From Lachnospiraceae bacterium (lineage in GTDB: Bacteria > Bacillota > Clostridia > Lachnospirales > Lachnospiraceae): a stretch of 64,000 nucleotides of DNA. The position numbers and the translations under genes are program-made. Location: positions 1 to 64,000 of the forward strand of contig JAFWZV010000016.1 of the NCBI GenBank assembly GCA_017517305.1. Direction: 5' to 3'. The notes beneath the pieces were generated by a model. It did not search any database. It saw only the letters and a program-made list of their open reading frames with translations, and was not told the DNA's origin. The first letter of the stretch is position 1, and each line of letters begins with the position of its first letter. Shown piece by piece: positions 8,894-16,996 of the stretch.

Positions 8894-10606
8894 ATGAAGA
8901 AATTACTGGGAACAATAATTCACAAGCTAACCATAATAGAGCCAGGGCAGCTTATTTACATATTAAGCATCATTGTAATAACTATAGCCCTTACAATCCT
9001 CTATGGTAAAATTAAGGAGGATGAGAAGAAACTAGGGATATGGAAGATGCTATGCTTTATGCCAGTGACTATTAGCATACTACATTTCATGTTCAATGGA
9101 CTGGGAAGTATGTGGCAGATAATGTTAGTGTCTTATTTTTCCATGTACCTTCCATCACTGATACCTATGATGTGGCCACTATTTACTAAGAACAAAAGGT
9201 TCTTCGTGGTATCAGCAGTTGTAATAAATTTTGCAGTAATAACAATGTCTGTAAGCAATATGCTATCCCTATCACCACTTGATAACCTAGGTAACAAAAG
9301 CTACGCAGAAAGCTTCAAGGCTTCAATAGATGCTATGGAGGAAAACTATGTGCTTGAGGAGTGGAAGGAAGTTGATTTTGACGCAATAGAGGCGAAGCTA
9401 CTTCCTATGGTGGAGCAGGCTGATGAAAATGGTGACGAAATACAGTTTTTGGAAGCTATGGTGCGTATGAGCTATGAGATTCACGATGGTCATGTGTGCG
9501 TGGTGTTCCCGGATGATGAGACTAAGCGTGCAGTGGACGAGAGGTTGTTTGGTAATGATTACGGACTTTCTATGATTGGATTAGATTCGGGAGAGGTTGT
9601 AGCAGTGCTTGTTGATGCTGAAGTGGTCGGAATCAAGGAGGGCACCCAGATAGTAAAATGGAACGGAGTGACCGTAGAAGAAGCATTAGCTGATGTGGAA
9701 TGTATTTCAACCCTTAACAGCTATCCTGTTGCTGCAAATGAGGAGGCTGTAAAGCCGTTATTCCTAGCCGGCAAGGGTGAAGCTACGGTTGAGGTAACAT
9801 ACCTTGATGAGTCAGGCAAGGAATGCACAGTAGAGCTTGCAAGCAAGGGTAGCTATTACGATAGATTTATGAAGAGTTGGAAGCTATATTTTGGAGAGCC
9901 TGACGCTGAGCAGGGTAACTACGCTACCAAGATGCTTAATGAGGACACAGGTTACTTTGTCATAATGGGTGCTGACTACGATTCAAATGACGAGCAGGCT
10001 TACCTTATGGGAGAACATGAAAACTCCAAGAAAATGTTCGAGGTAAAGCTTAAGGAATTAAAGGATCAGGGTGCTACAAAGCTTATAATAGATCTTAGAA
10101 ATAACTACGGTGGAACAGACCAGGTGGTTATGCCACTTGTATCATATTTTGCCATGGAGGATCAGTACGGAATCGGACTGGGATACAACAAGGATGGAAA
10201 GTACAAGGTAAATGCAAACCACAACATAGAAGCAAATGGCAACTACCATCAGATGCAGGTAGTAGTTCTAGTAAATGGACAGTGTATGGATGCAGGTGAC
10301 GGTCTGGCATATCACTTATCCAAGCTGCCAAATGTTACTATAATGGGTATAACAGAGCCAAACGGAAGCAACCAGGAATCTGGCGGTATGTGCCTCCTTC
10401 CAGGTGGAGCAGTGCTAAGCTACCCAGTAGGTCTTGTACTTGATGAAAATAAAGAGCCACTTGTGGATACAAGAGCTGACAGAGTGGGAAGAAATCCACT
10501 GGATGTGAAGATTCCATTTGATAATGATGCTGCAATTAAGATGTTCTCCGGTGAAGGAGATTATGAGCTTGAGTATGCTGTGGAATATCTTAAGAGTGTG
10601 GAATAG
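8894..10606 (+). CDS. Membrane-anchored S41 family peptidase (tail-specific protease-like)
   Basis: The 570-residue protein has four hydrophobic N-terminal segments (~18-38, ~50-70, ~80-100, ~108-130) and then an extracytoplasmic S41 domain. A PDZ-like region lies at ~210-275. The S41 core starts at KLIIDLRNNYGGTDQ (~395-410), and the likely nucleophile serine is in EPNGSNQESGG (~490-500), where the family usually has a GxxSxG-type turn. S41 enzymes degrade or process C-termini of envelope proteins. The polytopic N-terminus is unusual because typical CtpA proteins have a single anchor. Start chosen at the ATG preceded by CACGGAGG. Confidence 0.75.
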   Translation: MKKLLGTIIHKLTIIEPGQLIYILSIIVITIALTILYGKIKEDEKKLGIWKMLCFMPVTISILHFMFNGLGSMWQIMLVSYFSMYLPSLIPMMWPLFTKNKRFFVVSAVVINFAVITMSVSNMLSLSPLDNLGNKSYAESFKASIDAMEENYVLEEWKEVDFDAIEAKLLPMVEQADENGDEIQFLEAMVRMSYEIHDGHVCVVFPDDETKRAVDERLFGNDYGLSMIGLDSGEVVAVLVDAEVVGIKEGTQIVKWNGVTVEEALADVECISTLNSYPVAANEEAVKPLFLAGKGEATVEVTYLDESGKECTVELASKGSYYDRFMKSWKLYFGEPDAEQGNYATKMLNEDTGYFVIMGADYDSNDEQAYLMGEHENSKKMFEVKLKELKDQGATKLIIDLRNNYGGTDQVVMPLVSYFAMEDQYGIGLGYNKDGKYKVNANHNIEANGNYHQMQVVVLVNGQCMDAGDGLAYHLSKLPNVTIMGITEPNGSNQESGGMCLLPGGAVLSYPVGLVLDENKEPLVDTRADRVGRNPLDVKIPFDNDAAIKMFSGEGDYELEYAVEYLKSVE

Positions 10607-10665
10607 ACAATATAGAATCGAAGCCGAAAAAATTGTCGAAAATAAAATAATTAGCAAAAAAAGTC

Positions 10666-10694
10666 TTGCTAAAACCATATAATAATGCTACAAT
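10666..10694 (+). promoter_or_regulatory. Strong promoter of the structured RNA / spe leader
   Basis: TTGCTA at 10666-10671, exactly 17 bp, and TACAAT at 10689-10694 predict a start near 10701. Confidence 0.75.
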
Positions 10695-10700
10695 TTCATA

Positions 10701-10945
10701 GTCTCAATTGGAAAGAGTTTTTCCGAAGCAGGATAATACGACCGCCGGTAATAGCCGGCCAAGGCCACACGGACAGCCGGGTCGAATGCCGAAAACCGCT
10801 TGCGGTTGGCAACTTTAGTTGCCTTATTGATTGAGTTAAAAGCTCAGTTTTATAAGTTGGTTACTATAAACCGAATCGCCTTATGGCATCAACTTGTGAA
10901 ATGGTCAATAAGAGTAGTAAAAGTAATCTTTGCTATATAGACTCT
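10701..10945 (+). ncRNA. Unidentified highly structured RNA upstream of the polyamine operon
   Basis: The 512-bp gap before speA has no coding frame but can fold densely. Helices I can pair by eye include GGAAA/TTTCC (10710 area), GCCGG/CCGGC, CGACC with GGTCG enclosing them, AACCGC/GCGGTT, GGCAAC/GTTGCC, TGAGTT/AGCTCA, GGTT/AACC, AAGTTG/CAACTT, TTATTGATT with GGTCAATAA as a long-range helix, TAGTAAA/TTTGCTA, and AGTCT/AGACT closing the ends. It is GC-richer than the surrounding DNA and starts at a near-consensus promoter. It lacks tmRNA, RNase P, SRP and 6S landmarks I know. It could be a stand-alone RNA such as a raiA-type RNA, or a riboswitch for the operon. The 3' end is approximate. Confidence 0.7.
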
Positions 10946-11052
10946 GATCTAATTGTGATTATAATTCGATAGGATAGTGGTAAGAATATGTTTTAATACA
11001 TGCAAAATATGCATAATGTATAATATTCTCGCCGTATACTGATATATAACAC

Positions 11053-11095
11053 AAAACAGGTGATGTACCGTAGGGTATGTCACCTGTTTTATTTG
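11053..11095 (+). terminator. Long hairpin terminator/attenuator just before speA
   Basis: A perfect 17-bp stem (AAAACAGGTGATGTACC with its complement at 11074-11090) around GTAG ends in TTTTATTT. It lies 25 bp before the speA start, inside the leader, so it either ends the structured RNA or acts as an attenuator. A second possible -10, TATAAT at 11019-11024, lies before it with a poor -35. Confidence 0.8.
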
Positions 11096-11118
11096 TACGG
11101 GAAATGTGGAGGTAGCTT

Positions 11119-12582
11119 ATGGCAGAGGATTTTGAATTAAGAATAAGACAAGAAAGAGCGCCTATATATGAGGCCCTGGAGCAGTTTAGAAATATGCGAG
11201 TCGTGCCCTTTGATGTGCCGGGACATAAGAGAGGACGTGGCAATCCTGAGCTTACAAGGTTTCTTGGAAGTCAGTGTGTAGGAGTAGATGTAAATAGTAT
11301 GAAGCCACTGGATAATCTGTGTCATCCCATCTCTGTAATCAGAGAGGCTGAGGAGCTGGCGGCAGAAGCATTTGGAGCAGCACACGCATTTTTGATGGTG
11401 GGAGGAACTACCAGCGCTGTGCAAAGTATGATACTTACAGTATGTAAGCGGGGAGATGAGATTATACTTCCCAGAAATGTACATAGAAGTGTCATAAATG
11501 CCTTGGTTTTATGTGGCGCTATTCCTGTGTATGTAAATCCAGAGGTTGATAAGCGCCTTGGAATATCTCTAGGTATGAAAAGAGAGCAGGTAGAAAAGGC
11601 TATTAAGGAGCATCCCAAGGCAGTGGCAGTTTTGGTGAATAATCCAACCTATTATGGAATATGCTCTGACCTTAAGGCTATAGTGGATATGGCACATAAG
11701 GCCGGGATGCTATGCTTAGCAGACGAGGCTCATGGAACTCATTTTTATTTTGGTGACAATCTGCCCATATCGGCTATGGCTGCGGGAGCAGATATGGCCT
11801 CAGTATCCATGCATAAAAGTGGTGGAAGTCTGACACAGTCAAGCTTTCTACTGGCAGGACCTAACATGAATCAGGGATACATAAGACAGATAATTAACCT
11901 GACACAGACTACATCAGCCAGCTATCTTCTGATGTCGAGTCTTGATATATCAAGAAGAAGCTTAGCTCTTAAGGGAAGAGAAATATTTCAAGAGGTAAGA
12001 AAACTTGCGGAATATGCTCGCAAGGAGATTAACGAAATCGATGGATATTATGCCTTTGGGGAGGAGCTTGTTAATGGAGATTCCGTATACGCATTTGACC
12101 CGTTAAAGCTTAGTATACATACCTTAGATATAGGTTTGGCCGGTATCGAGGTCTACGACATATTAAGAGATGACTATGATATTCAGATAGAATTTGGAGA
12201 CCTGGGAAATGTTCTTGCATACATTTCCATAGGAGACAGAATGCAGGAGGTGGAGCGCCTGGTAAGTGCTTTGGCGGAGATTAGACGACGCTTTATGAAG
12301 GACCCTACAGGAATGCTGACACAGGAGTATATACCGGCGCAGGTTGTGGTAAGTCCTCAGGACGCATTTTACGCAGAGAAGTATAGCTTGCCAATAGAGG
12401 AGACAGAGGGCAAGGTGTGTAGCGAGTTTGTTATGTGCTATCCGCCTGGTATTCCTATACTTGCTCCAGGGGAGAAAATAACAGGAGATATACTAAAATA
12501 CATTAGCTATGCCAAGGAAAAGGGCTGTAGCTTAACCGGTCCGGAGGACCCTGAGATAGAGCAGTTAAATGTATTAAAGTAA
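11119..12582 (+). CDS. speA: Arginine decarboxylase (Orn/Lys/Arg decarboxylase, PLP fold I)
   Basis: The 487-residue protein is the size of the Bacillus SpeA type. The major PLP domain has DEAHGTHFYFG (~200) and the PLP lysine in SMHKSGGSLTQSS (~232); the C-terminal Orn/Lys/Arg domain ends with CYPPGIPILAPGE. It would decarboxylate arginine to agmatine in the cytoplasm. Substrate choice is inferred from the agmatinase encoded two genes downstream. GGAGG precedes the ATG. It heads a tight five-gene operon with gaps of 17 bp or less and is preceded by a terminator-like attenuator. Confidence 0.9.
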   Translation: MAEDFELRIRQERAPIYEALEQFRNMRVVPFDVPGHKRGRGNPELTRFLGSQCVGVDVNSMKPLDNLCHPISVIREAEELAAEAFGAAHAFLMVGGTTSAVQSMILTVCKRGDEIILPRNVHRSVINALVLCGAIPVYVNPEVDKRLGISLGMKREQVEKAIKEHPKAVAVLVNNPTYYGICSDLKAIVDMAHKAGMLCLADEAHGTHFYFGDNLPISAMAAGADMASVSMHKSGGSLTQSSFLLAGPNMNQGYIRQIINLTQTTSASYLLMSSLDISRRSLALKGREIFQEVRKLAEYARKEINEIDGYYAFGEELVNGDSVYAFDPLKLSIHTLDIGLAGIEVYDILRDDYDIQIEFGDLGNVLAYISIGDRMQEVERLVSALAEIRRRFMKDPTGMLTQEYIPAQVVVSPQDAFYAEKYSLPIEETEGKVCSEFVMCYPPGIPILAPGEKITGDILKYISYAKEKGCSLTGPEDPEIEQLNVLK

Positions 12583-12599
12583 ATTATGGAGGAAAGAAA

Positions 12600-13451
12600 A
12601 TGGGATTTTGGTTTAGTGAATTTCACACTAAGGACGTAAAGCTTAGCCTGAAGGTAAACAAGCAGCTCTTTTCCCAGAGAAGTGATTATCAGCAGATAGA
12701 TGTATTTGAAACAGCAGAATTCGGCAAGGTGCTGGCACTAGATGGCAATATAATGCTTACGGAGAGGGATGAATTTATATACGACGAGATGATAACTCAT
12801 GTTCCTATGGCGGTACACCCCAACATAAAAAATGTTTTGGTAATCGGTGTAGGTGATGGTGGAGTTGTAAAGGAGCTTACAAGATATGACTCCATAGAAA
12901 GAATTGACTTAGTTGAGATGGATGAGATGGTTGCAGAGGCATGCAGAATATACATACCGGCCAATGCCTGCAGGCTTGATGATGCAAGGGTTCATATATA
13001 TTATGAGCATGCCCTAAAATATATCAGAAAGCATGAGGAAGAATATGACCTCATAATAGTTGATTCCAATGATCCATATGGTCCTTCAGAGGGACTTTAT
13101 ACCAGAGAATTTTATGGTAGCTGTTACAAGGCATTAAAAGAGGATGGAATAATGGTTAATCAGCAGGGCAGTCCATTTTATCAGGAGGATGCTGATGCCA
13201 TGAAGAGAAGTCACGGAAGGATAGTGAATACATTTCCTATAAGCAGGGTTTATCAGGCTCATATACCAACCTATGCTGCGGGCTACTGGCTGTTTGGCTT
13301 TGCCAGCAAAAAGTATCATCCTATAGATGACATGGATGAGGAAAGATGGAAGGGACTTCATCTTAAGACAAAATACTATACAACAAGATTGCACAAGGGG
13401 GCATTTTATCTGCCTGCATTCTTGGAGGAAGTTTTGCAGGAGGTAGAATAA
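12600..13451 (+). CDS. speE: Spermidine synthase-like aminopropyltransferase
   Basis: The 283-residue protein has the spermidine synthase pattern: N-terminal beta domain with QRSDYQQIDVFET and DGNIMLTERDEF, the SAM-type site VIGVGDGG (~81-88), and DSNDPYGPSEGLYTREFY (~157-175). It would transfer an aminopropyl group from decarboxylated SAM to a diamine. No SAM decarboxylase (speD) is in this operon, although a second spermidine route (CASDH/CASDC) is, so its true donor or acceptor is a question. It begins 17 bp after speA with GGAGGAAAG, and its last base overlaps the next ATG. Confidence 0.85.
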   Translation: MGFWFSEFHTKDVKLSLKVNKQLFSQRSDYQQIDVFETAEFGKVLALDGNIMLTERDEFIYDEMITHVPMAVHPNIKNVLVIGVGDGGVVKELTRYDSIERIDLVEMDEMVAEACRIYIPANACRLDDARVHIYYEHALKYIRKHEEEYDLIIVDSNDPYGPSEGLYTREFYGSCYKALKEDGIMVNQQGSPFYQEDADAMKRSHGRIVNTFPISRVYQAHIPTYAAGYWLFGFASKKYHPIDDMDEERWKGLHLKTKYYTTRLHKGAFYLPAFLEEVLQEVE

Positions 13452-14323
13452 TGCTAGAGAGAAATATAGAAACATTTATAGGCTGTGACGCAGATTATGA
13501 GGAATCGAAAATAGTTCTTTTCGGAGCTCCATTTGATTCCACAACCAGCTATAGACCGGGAGCCAGATTCGGTAGCAGCGCAATAAGACATGAGAGCTTC
13601 GGGTTGGAAACCTACAGTCCATATCAGGATGTGGACCTTATGGATTATAAGGTGTTTGATAGTGGAGATTTGGAGCTTTGCTTTGGAGATTCCCGTGTGG
13701 CATTAGATGATATAGAAGCAAGAGCAGACATTATACATAATGATGGAAAGCTGCCTATTATGGTGGGCGGGGAGCATCTTGTAACTCTTGGGGCGGTTAA
13801 AGCGGCTCTTAAGAAATATCCTGATATGCATGTTATACATTTTGATGCCCATGCAGATTTGAGACAGGATTACCTTGGGGCTACCTTAAGTCATGCCTGT
13901 GTTATGAGACGTTGCCATGATTTGATGGGAGACGGAAGGATACATCAGTTTTGCATAAGAAGCGGAGAACGGGATGAGTTTAGGTTTGCAAAAGAGCACA
14001 CTGATATGCATAGATTTGATTTGAACGGCTTAGATGAGCTGTTAGAGGAGCTTAAAAGCAAAAAATGTCCGGTCTACTTAACTATAGATCTTGACTGCTT
14101 AGACCCCTCAGAATTTCCGGGAACAGGAACACCTGAGGCAGGGGGAATAAGCTTTAAGGAATTACTTGGAGCAGTGTTAAAGGTGTCTAGGGCAAATGTT
14201 ATCGCGGCTGATATCAATGAGCTTGCTCCTATGCTTGATATGTCAGGAGCTTCAACCGCTCTTGCCTGCAAGATATTAAGAGAGCTTATGCTTGCATTAT
14301 TACAGAATATGGAGGAGAGATAA
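13451..14323 (+). CDS. speB: Agmatinase
   Basis: This 290-residue ureohydrolase carries the binuclear manganese motifs: GGEHLVTLGA (~109), HFDAHADLRQDY (~130) and TIDLDCLDPSEFPGTGTPE (~210-228). It would hydrolyse agmatine to putrescine and urea, the step after arginine decarboxylase. The start codon overlaps the speE stop (TAATG) and its own stop overlaps the next ATG in the same manner, showing translational coupling. Confidence 0.92.
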   Translation: MLERNIETFIGCDADYEESKIVLFGAPFDSTTSYRPGARFGSSAIRHESFGLETYSPYQDVDLMDYKVFDSGDLELCFGDSRVALDDIEARADIIHNDGKLPIMVGGEHLVTLGAVKAALKKYPDMHVIHFDAHADLRQDYLGATLSHACVMRRCHDLMGDGRIHQFCIRSGERDEFRFAKEHTDMHRFDLNGLDELLEELKSKKCPVYLTIDLDCLDPSEFPGTGTPEAGGISFKELLGAVLKVSRANVIAADINELAPMLDMSGASTALACKILRELMLALLQNMEER

Positions 14324-15582
14324 TGAGTAGAGTATTAATAATCGGATGTGGAGGAGTTGCCACAGTTGCTATATCAAAGTGCTGTCAGGTAAGTGAGGTT
14401 TTTTCAGAGATATGTATAGCAAGCAGAACCAAAGAAAAGTGTGATGCTTTAGCTGATAAGCTTCGTCCTAATACTAAGACAGTAATCACAACTGCTAAGG
14501 TTGACGCGGATGTGAAGGAGGAGGTTATTGAGCTTATAAACAGCTACAAGCCGGAGCTTGTAATGAATATAGCACTTCCATATCAAGACCTTGTAATCAT
14601 GGATGCCTGCTTAGAATGCGGAGTAAACTATATGGATACTGCAAACTACGAGCCTGAAAATATAGAGGATGAAGAGTGGAAGGCCATATACGAGAAAAGA
14701 TGTAAGGAAAAGGGCTTTTCGGCTTATTTTGACTATTCCTGGCAGTGGGCATATAAGAAGAAATTTGAAGAAGCGGGACTTACAGCCTTGCTTGGTTCTG
14801 GCTTTGACCCGGGCGTAACTCAGGCTTACTGTGCATATGCCAATAAGCACATTTTCGATGAGATAGAAACTATAGATATCTTAGACTGTAATGGTGGTGA
14901 CCACGGCTATCCTTTCGCCACAAACTTTAATCCTGAGATAAATCTAAGAGAGGTTTCTGCTCCTGGAAGCTACTGGGAGGATGGACATTGGGTGGAGATA
15001 CCTGCCATGAGCATTAAGAGAGAGTACAACTTTGACCAGGTTGGTATGAAGGATATGTATCTTCTTCATCACGAGGAGATAGAGTCTCTTGCAGTAAATA
15101 TTCCGGGGGTTAAGCGAATCAGATTCTTTATGACCTTTGGACAGAGCTACCTTACTCATATGAAATGTCTTGAAAATGTGGGAATGCTTTCCACAACACC
15201 TATTAATTACGAGGGTAAGGAGATTGTTCCTATACAGTTTTTAAAGGCTCTTCTTCCGGACCCTGCTTCTCTTGGACCTAGAACTAAGGGCAAGACTAAT
15301 ATAGGATGTATATTCACCGGTAAGAAGGACGGTAAGGATAAAACCTGGTATATCTACAATGTGTGTGACCATGAGGAATGCTTTAAGGAGGTTGGCTCAC
15401 AGGCTATAAGCTACACCACAGGAGTACCGGCTATGTGCGGAGCCATGATGCTCCTTACTAAAAAGTGGAACAAGCCGGGAGTATATACAGTAGAGGAGTT
15501 TGATCCGGATCCATTCTTAGATGCACTTGACAAGTACGGCTTGCCAAGGAGTGTAGAGGAAAATCCGGAGCTGGTGGATTAG
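14323..15582 (+). CDS. Carboxy(nor)spermidine dehydrogenase (LYS1/saccharopine dehydrogenase family)
   Basis: The 419-residue protein opens with a Rossmann motif VLIIGCGGVATVA (4-16) and has family blocks such as NIALPYQDL, ALLGSGFDPGVTQAYCAYA and DCNGGDHGYPFATNFNPE. Together with the next gene it forms the alternative spermidine pathway, in which aspartate semialdehyde is condensed reductively with putrescine (or diaminopropane) to carboxyspermidine. It is translationally coupled to speB by TAATG and is followed 2 bp later by nspC. Putrescine made by SpeA/SpeB is the natural substrate here, so carboxyspermidine is the likely product. Confidence 0.88.
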   Translation: MSRVLIIGCGGVATVAISKCCQVSEVFSEICIASRTKEKCDALADKLRPNTKTVITTAKVDADVKEEVIELINSYKPELVMNIALPYQDLVIMDACLECGVNYMDTANYEPENIEDEEWKAIYEKRCKEKGFSAYFDYSWQWAYKKKFEEAGLTALLGSGFDPGVTQAYCAYANKHIFDEIETIDILDCNGGDHGYPFATNFNPEINLREVSAPGSYWEDGHWVEIPAMSIKREYNFDQVGMKDMYLLHHEEIESLAVNIPGVKRIRFFMTFGQSYLTHMKCLENVGMLSTTPINYEGKEIVPIQFLKALLPDPASLGPRTKGKTNIGCIFTGKKDGKDKTWYIYNVCDHEECFKEVGSQAISYTTGVPAMCGAMMLLTKKWNKPGVYTVEEFDPDPFLDALDKYGLPRSVEENPELVD

Positions 15583-15584
15583 TT

Positions 15585-16793
15585 ATGTATAAGGGTGATA
15601 ACAGGCCGGCCTTTAGAGGGCTGGATGAAAAAAGATATAATACCATAGCCACACTTACTACACCCTGCTATGTTATAGACGAGGCAAGGCTTGTGGAAAA
15701 TGGCAGGATTTTAGACAGGGTGCGAAAGGAAAGCGGAGCTAAGATACTTCTGGCTCAGAAAGCATTTTCCAACTATGACCTATACCCTGTGATAGAACCT
15801 TATCTGGATGGCACTGAGGCAAGTGGTCTCTATGAGGCAAGACTTGGAAGTGAGGAGATGGGATATAAGGAGTGCCACGTCTTCTGTGGTGCGTACAGAG
15901 AGGATGAATTTGAAGAGCTGCTTAAATATGCAGACCACATAGTGTTTAACTCACCATCACAGCTAAAAATGTTTGGGGCAAGAGCAAAGGTTGCGGGGAA
16001 AAGTATTGGACTTCGAGTGAATCCCGAACTATCAACCCAGGGAGAGGGTGAGATATATGACCCATGTGCTTCTAAAAGCAGGCTGGGTACTACAATATCA
16101 CAGTGGGAGATGTATATGACAGATGAGCTTATTAACATGTTGGATGGAATACATTTTCACACTCTTTGTGAGCAAAACTCAGATGCTTTGGTCCAAACAG
16201 TTGCTGAGGTTAAGAAAAAGTTTGGGAAATATATGCACAAGCTATCCTGGGTAAACTTTGGCGGTGGACATCACATAACCAGGGATGATTATGATATAGA
16301 TACCTTGTGCAAATGTATAAGAGATGTGGCAGATACATATAAGGTGCAGGTGTACTTAGAGCCGGGAGAAGCAGTGGCTTTAAATGCGGGTTATCTGGTA
16401 ACCCAGGTGCTTGATATGGTGGAAAATGATGGCACCATCGCTATACTTGATATGTCGCCAGCATGTCATACTCCTGATGTTATAGAGATGCCATACAGAC
16501 CGCCCCTTATGAATGGATATGATGCAGATGACAAGGCTTATACCTACAGATTTGGTGGACCTACCTGTCTGGCGGGCGATGTGCTTGGAGACTACAGCTT
16601 TGATGAAAGCTTGAGTGTGGGGGACAAGCTTGTGCTAGGAGATATGGCCATATATTCTACCTGTAAAAATAATACATTTAACGGTATGAAGCTTCCGGAT
16701 ATATATAAGCTTGCTGAGGATGGAAGCACTGAGCTTGTGGTGGAGTTTGGTTATGAGGATTTTAAGTATAGGCTGGGAGGAAGGAAATGTTAG
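15585..16793 (+). CDS. nspC: Carboxy(nor)spermidine decarboxylase
   Basis: The 402-residue fold III PLP enzyme has the PLP lysine in LLAQKAFSNYDL (~53), the FHTLCEQN segment (~190), WVNFGGGHHITRDDYD (~224) and YLEPGEAV (~260). It removes the carboxyl group from carboxyspermidine to give spermidine. It is the last gene of the spe operon. The stop is followed by a degraded frame and an IS-end hairpin. Confidence 0.92.
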   Translation: MYKGDNRPAFRGLDEKRYNTIATLTTPCYVIDEARLVENGRILDRVRKESGAKILLAQKAFSNYDLYPVIEPYLDGTEASGLYEARLGSEEMGYKECHVFCGAYREDEFEELLKYADHIVFNSPSQLKMFGARAKVAGKSIGLRVNPELSTQGEGEIYDPCASKSRLGTTISQWEMYMTDELINMLDGIHFHTLCEQNSDALVQTVAEVKKKFGKYMHKLSWVNFGGGHHITRDDYDIDTLCKCIRDVADTYKVQVYLEPGEAVALNAGYLVTQVLDMVENDGTIAILDMSPACHTPDVIEMPYRPPLMNGYDADDKAYTYRFGGPTCLAGDVLGDYSFDESLSVGDKLVLGDMAIYSTCKNNTFNGMKLPDIYKLAEDGSTELVVEFGYEDFKYRLGGRKC

Positions 16794-16795
16794 AT

Positions 16796-16923
16796 AAGAA
16801 ATGTGAAGTTTGAGGTTTATAAAAGAGGATGGATATGTAGCGTATTGACATCCCACAGTGGTTACATATGATAAGGCAGCAGCTAAGCTGGTTGGGGTGA
16901 TAAAGGGGATGAAGAGACAGTAA
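16796..16923 (+). pseudogene. Possible short gene remnant after nspC
   Basis: The plus strand can be read as KFEVYK, then after a one-base shift EDGYVAY, an in-frame stop, and HPTVVTYDKAAAKLVGVIK ending in TAA near 16923. It looks like a small protein broken by a frameshift and a stop. I cannot name a family and the match to any coding gene is tentative. Confidence 0.25.
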
Positions 16924-16936
16924 GAGAGGGCAAAAA

Positions 16937-16993
16937 TGAAGTGCACCCCAAATGTTAGACAAAAATATGTTTAATATTTGGAGGTGCACTTCA
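16937..16993. mobile_element. 57-bp IS-end remnant (MITE-like) in an outer inverted repeat
   Basis: TGAAGTGCACC at 16937-16947 and GGTGCACTTCA at 16983-16993 are perfect terminal inverted repeats, with CCAAAT...ATTTGG continuing the symmetry inwards. The TGAAGTGCACCCCAAATGTT start looks like the end of IS3/IS150-type elements, but no transposase lies inside. Outside it, TAAGAGAGGGC (16921-16931) and GCCCTCTCTTA (17000-17010) form a second perfect pair, so the whole 90 bp can fold as one long hairpin between two convergent genes and may act as a two-way terminator. Confidence 0.55.
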
Positions 16994-16996
16994 AAT

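Noticed and set aside
8806-9009. 67-codon frame before the S41 peptidase
   Set aside because: It overlaps the peptidase start in another frame, has no ribosome binding site, and lies in the leader after the mapped promoter.
10701-11095. tmRNA, RNase P RNA, SRP RNA or known riboswitch
   Set aside because: The conserved landmarks of these families (for example the tmRNA T-arm, RNase P GAGGAAAGUC, SRP GGAAGCAGC in context, T-box and lysine cores) were not found.
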